Shown here in pieces: positions 8,866-14,936 of a DNA stretch of 45,595 bases. The stretch comes from an uncultured Bacteroidales bacterium. Its GTDB lineage: Bacteria > Bacteroidota > Bacteroidia > Bacteroidales > UBA932. Within the stretch, counting starts at the first letter, position 1; every line of letters starts with the position of its first letter. The notes under the pieces are model-generated. The model was not told where the DNA came from. It did no database searches and saw nothing but the letters and a program-made list of their open reading frames with translations. The DNA lies in NCBI GenBank assembly GCA_905233275.1, contig CAJODR010000008.1, forward strand, positions 24,580 through 70,174. Reading direction: 5' to 3'. A program made the translations under genes and the position numbers.

Positions 8866-10203
8866 ATGGCCAGTATAAGCAATTTCGTAAAAAGATGGGT
8901 CAGAAACGCCCGTGATATCACTCTGAACGAACTCAAGAGGATATTCACCGACGGGGGAGTGATGATTATCTTCTTCATCGGAGGACTCCTGTACCCTCTG
9001 CTATACAACGCGATCTATTACCGTGGCCAGCTGGAAGACATGCCTGTTGCAGTCGTGGACCAGTCCGGCGGACAGTACAGCCGTCGCTATGTCCGCGAAC
9101 TCGACGCTACCCGCGAATGTGCAGTCACCCGCAAATGCGCCGACCTGCGTGAAGCCGAGCGCCTGATGCAGCAGGGTGAGATCCACGGTATTATCCTGAT
9201 TCCCAAAGGATTCGACGATGCTATTGTCCGGGGCGAGCAGGGCACGATTTCGACCTACGCCGACATGTCCAGCTTCCTCTACTACAAGAACGTCACGATG
9301 GGCACTTCCTACGTCATGCTCGACGAGGTCCACGCCATCCAGGGCGAACGATACAGCGCCGCAGGCTTCACCGACGAAGAGACGCGCACCCTGATCTCCC
9401 CGGTCGGCTACGGTGAGAACATGCCCTACAACCGTTCGATGTCCTACACCATATTCTTCATCTCGGCGGCCCTGATGCTCGTCATCCAGCAGACGCTTTT
9501 CTACGGCTCCACGCTGCTTTCGGGCACCATGCGCGAACAAAACCGCAGTTTCGCATCCCTCCCGGCCCGCTTCCGCGGAATAGGCGTAGGCCGTGTCATC
9601 CTCGGCCGTGGAATGGCCTATTTCCTCATCTACGCCGTGGTAGGTACTATAGTACTTCTCCTGACGCCGTGGCTGTTCCACCTGCCGCAAAAAGCGGAAT
9701 GGACGGAGATCCTCCTTCTGCTGTTCGTATTCGTCTGGGACTGCATCTTCTTCAGCTTCACCTGGGGGACAATGATAACCCGCCGCGAGACCGTGTTCGT
9801 GCTGTTCCTCTTCATGTCGCCGATATGCATGTTCCTCACCGGCTTCTCCTGGCCAATGACGAATGTCCCCAAGTTCTGGCAGGTGTTCTCGTACATATTC
9901 CCGTCCACATTCGGCTGCAGGGCCTTCATCAACCTGAATACGGCCGGAGGCACCATCGGGACCGTCGCACCGGAAATCATAGCCATGACCATTCAGGCGG
10001 TCGTCTACTACTTCCTGGCCTTCGTGGCGATGCTCGTTGAGCACTATATCCAGAGCCACCGCGACAAACTGCTCGCAATGCGCGAGGAACTGGCCCGCAA
10101 AGTGGGATTCGACATGGAGAAACATGTCTACGAAATCGGCGGTGAAGAAGCCCTTGAAGAATACCGCAGGACCGGTCGTATCCGAAGGGAAATTCCGCAA
10201 TAA
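8866..10203 (+). CDS. ABC-2 type exporter permease, second of two
   Basis: 445 aa, paralogous in layout to the preceding permease. One span near residues 25-45, then an extracytoplasmic domain opening with PVAVVDQSGGQYSRRYVREL, then five or six spans including FLTGFSWPMTNVPKFWQ before the last helices. A charged cytoplasmic tail of ~50 residues (DKLLAMREELARKVGFD and on) is absent from the first permease. It is the last gene of the operon. No ATP-binding subunit gene is adjacent, although E. coli YbhGFSR-type systems include one (YbhF); the ATPase must be encoded elsewhere or be dispensable. Confidence 0.9.
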   Translation: MASISNFVKRWVRNARDITLNELKRIFTDGGVMIIFFIGGLLYPLLYNAIYYRGQLEDMPVAVVDQSGGQYSRRYVRELDATRECAVTRKCADLREAERLMQQGEIHGIILIPKGFDDAIVRGEQGTISTYADMSSFLYYKNVTMGTSYVMLDEVHAIQGERYSAAGFTDEETRTLISPVGYGENMPYNRSMSYTIFFISAALMLVIQQTLFYGSTLLSGTMREQNRSFASLPARFRGIGVGRVILGRGMAYFLIYAVVGTIVLLLTPWLFHLPQKAEWTEILLLLFVFVWDCIFFSFTWGTMITRRETVFVLFLFMSPICMFLTGFSWPMTNVPKFWQVFSYIFPSTFGCRAFINLNTAGGTIGTVAPEIIAMTIQAVVYYFLAFVAMLVEHYIQSHRDKLLAMREELARKVGFDMEKHVYEIGGEEALEEYRRTGRIRREIPQ

Positions 10204-10250
10204 TTTTAGAAATTTTGTGCTGATTATGCAGTGTTTTTGAAAATTATTCC

Positions 10251-10258
10251 TATATTTG
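10251..10258 (+). promoter_or_regulatory. -7 promoter box of the sugar uptake operon (TATATTTG)
   Basis: TATATTTG matches the TAnnTTTG element. It sits 54 nt before the MFS ATG at 10313, giving a leader of roughly 47 nt. It overlaps an in-frame TTG at 10256, ruling that out as the start. The 109-nt gap after the permease gene shows no terminator hairpin. Confidence 0.6.
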
Positions 10259-10312
10259 GGAAATCGAATTCGAAAACACGACATAATTAGTATCCTAATT
10301 TCTACAAATTTT

Positions 10313-11662
10313 ATGGCACAGAAACAAGGCAATAGCAATTTCGTTGCCGTACTCACAATGATTTTCCTGTTCGGCATGATCTCCTTCGTGACGAACCTTG
10401 CCGCTCCGATCGGCAACATTTGGAAAATGCAGCCCGGAATCGACGGTTCCAACACCCTCGGTATGATGGGCAACATGATGAACTTCCTGGCGTATGCCAT
10501 CATGGGTATCCCCGCCGGCAAGATGCTCTCCAAGATCGGTTACAAGAAGACGGCGCTCATTGCCATCGCAGTCGGTCTCCTCGGCGTCTTCGTCCAGTTC
10601 TGCTCCGGCCTCATGCCCATCGAGAAGGTTGAGCTCACAGTCAACGAATTCGGTGATCCCGTCTATCCTGCGGGCCTTTCCATCCCCCCGTCATTCTATA
10701 TCTATCTCCTCGGTGCATTCATCGCCGGCTTCTCAGTCTGCATGCTCAACACCGTGGTCAACCCTATGCTCAAAGTCCTCGGCGGCAAGCGCTCCAACCA
10801 GTATATCCAGATCGGCGGATCCTTCAATTCCCTCATGGGTACCCTTACCCCGATGCTCGTCGGCGTGCTCATCGGTGAGCTCGTAAAAGGCAAATCCGTC
10901 ATCTCCGACGTCAACCCGGTGCTCTTCATCGCCATGGGCGTATTCGCCGCTGCATTCCTCATCCTCCTGTTCATCCCGATCGAGGATCCCGAAGCAGTCA
11001 AGAGCGACGGCAAGGCTGTCAGCCCCTGGAAATACCGTCATTTCATTTTCGGTATCATTGCCATATTCCTCTATGTAGGCGTTGAGGTCGGTATCCCCGG
11101 CACCCTCAATTTCTACCTCTCCGACCGTACCGGCAGCGGCGCAGGCCTCGATCCTTCGATTGCCGTCAAGACCGGTGGATTCGTAGCCGGTACATACTGG
11201 CTCCTCATGCTCGTCGGACGTCTCATCTCCAGCCTCATCAGCGGCAAGGTGTCCTCCAGGGCCCAGCTTACGTTCGTTTCGACGCTTGCCCTTGCCCTCC
11301 TTGTGGCAGCCATCTTCTCGCCCGTTACGACCAAGGTCAGCATGCCGGTATTCACCGGAAAGGCATTCGAAATGGCCGTCGTTCCTCTCAGCGCACTTCT
11401 CCTCGTACTTTGCGGACTCTGCACATCTGTGATGTGGGGCACCATCTTTGACCTCTCGGTCGAAGGTCTCGGCACGGCCACCAACCAGGCTTCCGGTATC
11501 TTCATGGCCATGGTGGTCGGCGGCGGTATCCTCCCGCTCCTGCAGAACTTCGTCGCTGACAAGGCCGGTTACATGGTCAGCTACTGGGTGATATTCGCCG
11601 CGGTGGTATTCATCCTCTACTTCGCCCTCATCGGCTCCAAATTCAAGAAAGCTCAAGCATAA
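10313..11662 (+). CDS. MFS sugar permease (FucP/GluP-like)
   Basis: 449 aa from the ATG at 10313 (MAQKQG). Twelve predicted spans. The N-terminal half has PIGNIWKMQPG, NFLAYAIMGIPAGKMLSKIGYKKTA (a loop 2-3 MFS motif with conserved G-K-x-G) and NTVVNPMLKVLGG, features of Bacteroidetes glucose/galactose/fucose-type symporters. It probably brings a monosaccharide across the inner membrane with protons or sodium. It lies 6 nt before a ROK-family sugar kinase, so transport and phosphorylation are coupled in one operon. The exact sugar cannot be read from the sequence. Confidence 0.85.
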   Translation: MAQKQGNSNFVAVLTMIFLFGMISFVTNLAAPIGNIWKMQPGIDGSNTLGMMGNMMNFLAYAIMGIPAGKMLSKIGYKKTALIAIAVGLLGVFVQFCSGLMPIEKVELTVNEFGDPVYPAGLSIPPSFYIYLLGAFIAGFSVCMLNTVVNPMLKVLGGKRSNQYIQIGGSFNSLMGTLTPMLVGVLIGELVKGKSVISDVNPVLFIAMGVFAAAFLILLFIPIEDPEAVKSDGKAVSPWKYRHFIFGIIAIFLYVGVEVGIPGTLNFYLSDRTGSGAGLDPSIAVKTGGFVAGTYWLLMLVGRLISSLISGKVSSRAQLTFVSTLALALLVAAIFSPVTTKVSMPVFTGKAFEMAVVPLSALLLVLCGLCTSVMWGTIFDLSVEGLGTATNQASGIFMAMVVGGGILPLLQNFVADKAGYMVSYWVIFAAVVFILYFALIGSKFKKAQA

Positions 11663-11668
11663 CATACT

Positions 11669-12634
11669 ATGGCACAGGATCTCGTAATCGGTATCGATGT
11701 AGGTGGACAGACCACCAAATGCGGCGTCGTAGATGCCCGCGGTACAGTTCTCGCTCAGACAGTCATTCGTTCGGATGAGACTACGGACGCCGAGGTGTTC
11801 ATCGCCTCCCTCGCCGAAGCTCTCAACCATATCATCGCCGAGGCAGGCGTCGAAGGCCGCATCCGCGGCATCGGCGTCGGCGCCCCCAACGGCAACTACT
11901 ACACCGGCACCATCGAGTTCGCCCCCAACCTCAAGTGGACGCTCGCCGGTTCCAAGATCATCCCGTTCGCCAAGATGCTTTCCGCTCAGATGAACGGCAT
12001 CCCCGTCTCCCTCACCAATGACGCCAATGCCGCCGCAGTCGGCGAAATGACCTACGGCGCCGCCCGAGGCATGAAAAACTTCATCATGATCACCCTCGGC
12101 ACCGGTGTCGGTTCAGGTATCATCATCAACGGCGAGGTGGTCTACGGCCACGACGGATTCGCCGGAGAGCTCGGCCACACCTGCGCAGTGCGCCACAACG
12201 GCCGCGCCTGCGGTTGCGGCAAGAGCGGCTGCCTTGAGGCTTATTGCTCCGCCATCGGCGTCGCACGTACTGCACGCGAGTGGCTTGAGATGACAGACGA
12301 GCCCTCGGAGCTCCGCAGCCTCGACAAGATTACCTCCAAGGACGTCTACGAGGCTGCCAAGGACGGTGACAAGCTTGCCCTCAAGATCTTCGAGTACACC
12401 GGACGCATCCTGGGCGAAAAGCTCGCCGATTTCATCGAATTCTCCGCTCCGGAGGCCATTGTCCTCTTCGGCGGTCTCGCCCGCAGCAAGGAGTTCCTCA
12501 CCGAGCCCATCCTCACTGCGATGAATGCAAACGTCCTTCCCCTGTGGAGAGACAAAGTCAAACTCGTATATTCTTCCCTTAAGGAATCCGATGCCGCCAT
12601 ACTCGGCGCCTCTGCCCTTGCCTGGGAACTTTGA
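11669..12634 (+). CDS. ROK family sugar kinase (glucokinase-like)
   Basis: 321 aa. ATP-dependent phosphorylation of a hexose, most likely glucose. The N-terminal phosphate loop is IGIDVGGQTTKCGVVD, the catalytic Asp is D118 in LTNDANAAAVGE, and the second phosphate motif is ITLGTGVGSGII. The ROK signature with structural zinc ligands is complete: ELGHT followed by C181, C183 and C188 in CGCGKSGCLEAYCS. The EFGH-type sugar contact is represented by GFAGELGH. It is co-transcribed with the upstream MFS permease (6-nt gap) and could supply glucose 6-phosphate from sugar released by the downstream glycan locus. Confidence 0.9.
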   Translation: MAQDLVIGIDVGGQTTKCGVVDARGTVLAQTVIRSDETTDAEVFIASLAEALNHIIAEAGVEGRIRGIGVGAPNGNYYTGTIEFAPNLKWTLAGSKIIPFAKMLSAQMNGIPVSLTNDANAAAVGEMTYGAARGMKNFIMITLGTGVGSGIIINGEVVYGHDGFAGELGHTCAVRHNGRACGCGKSGCLEAYCSAIGVARTAREWLEMTDEPSELRSLDKITSKDVYEAAKDGDKLALKIFEYTGRILGEKLADFIEFSAPEAIVLFGGLARSKEFLTEPILTAMNANVLPLWRDKVKLVYSSLKESDAAILGASALAWEL

Positions 12635-12648
12635 CAGAATATTCTTTA

Positions 12649-12675
12649 TTAACCCAAACATTAACCCATTAACCC
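12649..12675 (+). repeat. three direct TTAACCC repeats in a lipoprotein leader
   Basis: TTAACCC occurs at 12649-12655, 12661-12667 and 12669-12675, just before the ATG at 12686. No TAnnTTTG box was found in this 51-nt gap, so the repeats may lie in a leader read through from the kinase gene. Their role is unknown. Confidence 0.4.
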
Positions 12676-12685
12676 CAAAAAAGTT

Positions 12686-12967
12686 ATGAAAAAAGTTTTA
12701 TCAGTTTTCGCAGTGAGCGCTCTCTTCGCTCTCGCAGTCGCTTGCACCTCCGATCCTGGCAAGAAAGCCGTCAGCTACATGGAGGACTATCTCGCAGCTC
12801 TCAAGAAGGGTGACACCGAGAAAGCCGAAAAGATCGAGAAGGAAATGGACGAATGGTCCAAGACCCTTTCCGAGGAAGATCAAAAGAAAGCCGAGCAGGC
12901 TGTTGAGGATTGGTCCAAGGAGCACATGGCAGAGATCCTTGGCGCAGCCATGGGTGGCCTCGAGTAA
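12686..12967 (+). CDS. small lipoprotein LP1 of the tandem helical-repeat family (one unit)
   Basis: 93 aa. A lipoprotein signal peptide ends in the lipobox LAVAC with C20 as the lipidated residue. The mature part is a single highly charged, Ala/Glu/Lys-rich unit: AVSYMEDYLAALKKGDTEKA, then EKEMDEWSKTLSEEDQKKAE, then a final helix ending AAMGGLE. The pattern YMxDxxxAxxxGDxEK...EMxEWxxxLSxEDxKKAExAVxxW predicts two or three amphipathic helices. The same unit recurs in the next three genes. It is almost identical to the C-terminal half of the 13600-14094 gene. A GC-rich terminator follows. I do not recognise a named family; function unknown, probably periplasm-facing and membrane-anchored. Confidence 0.85.
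   Translation: MKKVLSVFAVSALFALAVACTSDPGKKAVSYMEDYLAALKKGDTEKAEKIEKEMDEWSKTLSEEDQKKAEQAVEDWSKEHMAEILGAAMGGLE
12752..12967 (+). repeat. 216-nt direct repeat, copy 1 (coding)
   Basis: This stretch, from the Asp codon after the lipobox to the stop, is collinear without gaps with 13879-14094 in a neighbouring gene. By eye, 61 of the 71 encoded residues are identical and long runs of bases match, including both stop codons. Confidence 0.85.
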
Positions 12968-12987
12968 TCTCACTGTAACCCCGAATT

Positions 12988-13030
12988 GCCGGCCGGAAGC
13001 GCTTACTGGCGCACGAAGGCCGGCTTTTTA
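12988..13030 (+). terminator. terminator after lipoprotein LP1
   Basis: GCCGGCC (12988-12994) pairs with GGCCGGC (13018-13024), followed by TTTTTA. The 23-nt loop has a further inner GCGC/GCGC pairing. It probably ends or attenuates the transcript between the first and second lipoprotein genes. Confidence 0.7.
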
Positions 13031-13044
13031 CACTAGAAAAAGTT

Positions 13045-13584
13045 ATGAAAAAGATATTATCCATTATTCTTGCGGCCGCAGTGGCCGTGATGGTCATTTC
13101 CTGCTCAGGTGGCTCTCCCAAAGCCAAAGCAGACGATTACATGAAGAAGATCAAGGCTGCAGCCGAGAAGGAAGATCTCGAAGAAGTCGCAAAGATTTGC
13201 AAGGAGTTCGACCAGTGGTATGAGACCCTTGGCGATGCCGACAAAGCTTCCCTCAAGGATTACAAGGACTATACAGATCTTATGATCGGTCTCAAGAGTG
13301 ACCTTGACGACCTCGAGAATTCCCTCGGTGACTGGGGTCTCGATGACGAAGCCTCTGACCTTGATGAATCATCCGATGTTGAAACAGAGGCCGGACTCTA
13401 TCTCGAATCCATCTACAACAATCTCAAGGATGGCAATTTTGATGCCGCTGAAAACTTGCTTAACGATGTAGAAGAGTGGGCTGAGAACCTCTCAGAAGAA
13501 GAAAACGAGAAAGTTGAAGCCGTCATCGCGAAATTCATGGCCGAGCACCCCGACTTCTTCGAACTGATCGAAGGAGCCGAATAA
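13045..13584 (+). CDS. small lipoprotein LP2 of the tandem helical-repeat family (two units)
   Basis: 179 aa. Lipobox MVISC with C20. Two copies of the family unit are separated by an acidic linker. Unit 1 spans about residues 29-75 (ADDYMKKIKAAAEKEDLEEV, then EFDQWYETLGDADKAS) and unit 2 about 112-172 (AGLYLESIYNNLKDGNFDAA, then VEEWAENLSEEENEKVE). The linker contains LDDEASDLDESSDVE. The 5' end AAAAAGTTATGAAAAA matches that of the first gene of the array, suggesting shared ancestry of the translation start region. Function unknown. It is 16 nt from the next family member. Confidence 0.85.
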   Translation: MKKILSIILAAAVAVMVISCSGGSPKAKADDYMKKIKAAAEKEDLEEVAKICKEFDQWYETLGDADKASLKDYKDYTDLMIGLKSDLDDLENSLGDWGLDDEASDLDESSDVETEAGLYLESIYNNLKDGNFDAAENLLNDVEEWAENLSEEENEKVEAVIAKFMAEHPDFFELIEGAE

Positions 13585-13599
13585 TCCTGTTTTATCAAT

Positions 13600-14094
13600 A
13601 TGAAAAGAATTCTTACCATTATTGCTGCCGGCATCATGATGATGCTCGCAGTCGCCTGTTCCAACGATCCCGGCAAGAAAGCCGTGAAGTACATGGAAGA
13701 CCTCATGGAGGCCGAGAAGAAAGGTGATACCGAGAAAGTCGAAAAGATCACCAAGGAAATGGAAGAGTGGGCCGCCACCCTCTCCGAGGAAGATGCCAAG
13801 AAGGCTGAAGAGGCCGTTGAAAAATGGATGGAAAGCCTTGAAGGCAGTGATGCCGCTCCCATTGCAGCCATTTCCAAGGATCCCGCAAAGATAGCCGTCA
13901 AGTATATGGAGGACTATCTCGCAGCTCTCAAGGCGGGTGACACTGAGAAAGCCGAAAAGATCGAGAAGGAAATGGACGAATGGTCCAAGACCCTTTCCAA
14001 GGAAGACGAGAAGAAGGCCGAACAGGCTATTGAGGACTGGTCCAAGGAGCACATGGCTGAGATTTTTAGCGCAGCCATGGGCAGCCTCGAGTAA
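13600..14094 (+). CDS. small lipoprotein LP3 of the tandem helical-repeat family (two units)
   Basis: 164 aa. Lipobox LAVAC with C20. Two adjacent units: residues ~23-88 (AVKYMEDLMEAEKKGDTEKV, then EMEEWAATLSEEDAKKAEEA) and ~94-164 (AVKYMEDYLAALKAGDTEKA, then EMDEWSKTLSKEDEKKAEQA). The second unit is nearly the same as the whole mature domain of the 12686-12967 protein. The gene therefore looks like a fusion or internal duplication of the single-unit form. Function unknown; lipid-anchored, helical and strongly charged. Confidence 0.85.
   Translation: MKRILTIIAAGIMMMLAVACSNDPGKKAVKYMEDLMEAEKKGDTEKVEKITKEMEEWAATLSEEDAKKAEEAVEKWMESLEGSDAAPIAAISKDPAKIAVKYMEDYLAALKAGDTEKAEKIEKEMDEWSKTLSKEDEKKAEQAIEDWSKEHMAEIFSAAMGSLE
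13879..14094 (+). repeat. 216-nt direct repeat, copy 2 (coding)
   Basis: Collinear partner of 12752-12967, covering the second unit of the 13600-14094 gene through its stop codon. The high base-level similarity points to a recent duplication or gene conversion within the array. Confidence 0.85.
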
Positions 14095-14112
14095 TCTTTA
14101 CCCGGCATAGTC

Positions 14113-14751
14113 ATGAAAAAGGTATTATCTCTGATTCTCGCGGCGGCGATGGCTGTGATGCTCGTTTCCTGCGGAGGTTCTTCAAGCGTCGGCAAGGAGG
14201 CTGAAGCATATATGAAGGACATCAAGAAAGCCGTTGAGAAGGATAATTCCAAAAAAGCCGAAAAGGCTGTCAAAGAGCTCGAAGAGTGGTTCGATGACCT
14301 CAGCAAAAAGGACAAACGTGCCGCTGAAAAGGCCATCAACGCATTCCTCGAAGACAACGAAGACGAAGACTGGATCGAAGCTCTCGCCGACATGGGGATC
14401 AAGTTCGACTTCCTCGACAACGATGACGATGATGATGACGATGATGATGACGATGATGACGAAGAAGATAATGGCAAACCGCTTATCGACAGCCTCCGTA
14501 TCGACAGCGGCCGTATCGACATCGAGACCATCGCCACGAACTACATGGACGAACTGTACAGGAACCTGAAGGCCGGCAACAATGACAAGATTGTTGAGCT
14601 CGTCATGGAAATCGAGGAGTGGACCGAACAGCTCAGTGACGAGGACAACGAAAGACTCGAAGCCCTCGGTGAAAAGTATTTGGAAAGCCACCCAGACCTT
14701 GAGGAACTCCTCGATAAATGGTCCGAAGAATATATGTTTGACGACTTTTAG
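14113..14751 (+). CDS. small lipoprotein LP4 of the tandem helical-repeat family, with poly-Asp linker
   Basis: 212 aa. Lipobox VMLVSC with C20. Unit 1 lies at about residues 27-90 (AEAYMKDIKKAVEKDNSKKA, then ELEEWFDDLSKKDKRAAEKA). Unit 2 lies at about 135-205 (ATNYMDELYRNLKAGNNDKI, then EIEEWTEQLSDEDNERLEAL). They are joined by a linker with thirteen consecutive Asp codons (14422-14460) followed by EEDN. The linker could bind divalent cations or act as a spacer; both are inference. It is the last gene of the array, closed by a strong terminator at 14781. Confidence 0.85.
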   Translation: MKKVLSLILAAAMAVMLVSCGGSSSVGKEAEAYMKDIKKAVEKDNSKKAEKAVKELEEWFDDLSKKDKRAAEKAINAFLEDNEDEDWIEALADMGIKFDFLDNDDDDDDDDDDDDDEEDNGKPLIDSLRIDSGRIDIETIATNYMDELYRNLKAGNNDKIVELVMEIEEWTEQLSDEDNERLEALGEKYLESHPDLEELLDKWSEEYMFDDF

Positions 14752-14780
14752 CGGTCCACTTTAGACGCCCTTTCGAAACC

Positions 14781-14816
14781 AATTAAAGGCCTGATTTTCA
14801 GGCCTTTAATTTTTTA
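14781..14816 (+). terminator. strong terminator closing the lipoprotein array
   Basis: A perfect 14-bp stem: AATTAAAGGCCTGA (14781-14794) with TCAGGCCTTTAATT (14798-14811), a 3-nt loop and a T-rich tail. Its symmetry means it could act on both strands, but the only gene ending here is the 14113-14751 lipoprotein. Confidence 0.9.
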
Positions 14817-14875
14817 TTGCCCATATATTCGTCCACTTTGGGAAAAAGGGGTGCGGAAGGGAACGGGGTTTTTTC

Positions 14876-14883
14876 TAAATTTG
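14876..14883 (+). promoter_or_regulatory. -7 promoter box of the glycan utilization locus (TAAATTTG)
   Basis: TAAATTTG fits TAnnTTTG and lies 53 nt before the SusC ATG at 14937. It sits inside the 5' extension of the longest reading frame (from 14817), which supports starting SusC at 14937. No TTTG -33 match was seen at 19-21 nt, consistent with an activated promoter. Confidence 0.6.
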
Positions 14884-14936
14884 CATCGTCGGACCTTGTA
14901 TCCGGCCGCCAAGTAATTATACCAATTATTTATTAT

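Noticed and set aside
9001..10533. 510-codon antisense frame over the second permease and the next leader
   Set aside because: It overlaps a clear ABC-2 permease and a promoter, and its translation is low-complexity, His/Glu/Asp-rich without any family signature.
14817..14936. 40-codon N-terminal extension of SusC
   Set aside because: It spans the TAAATTTG promoter box and would bury the signal peptide internally.
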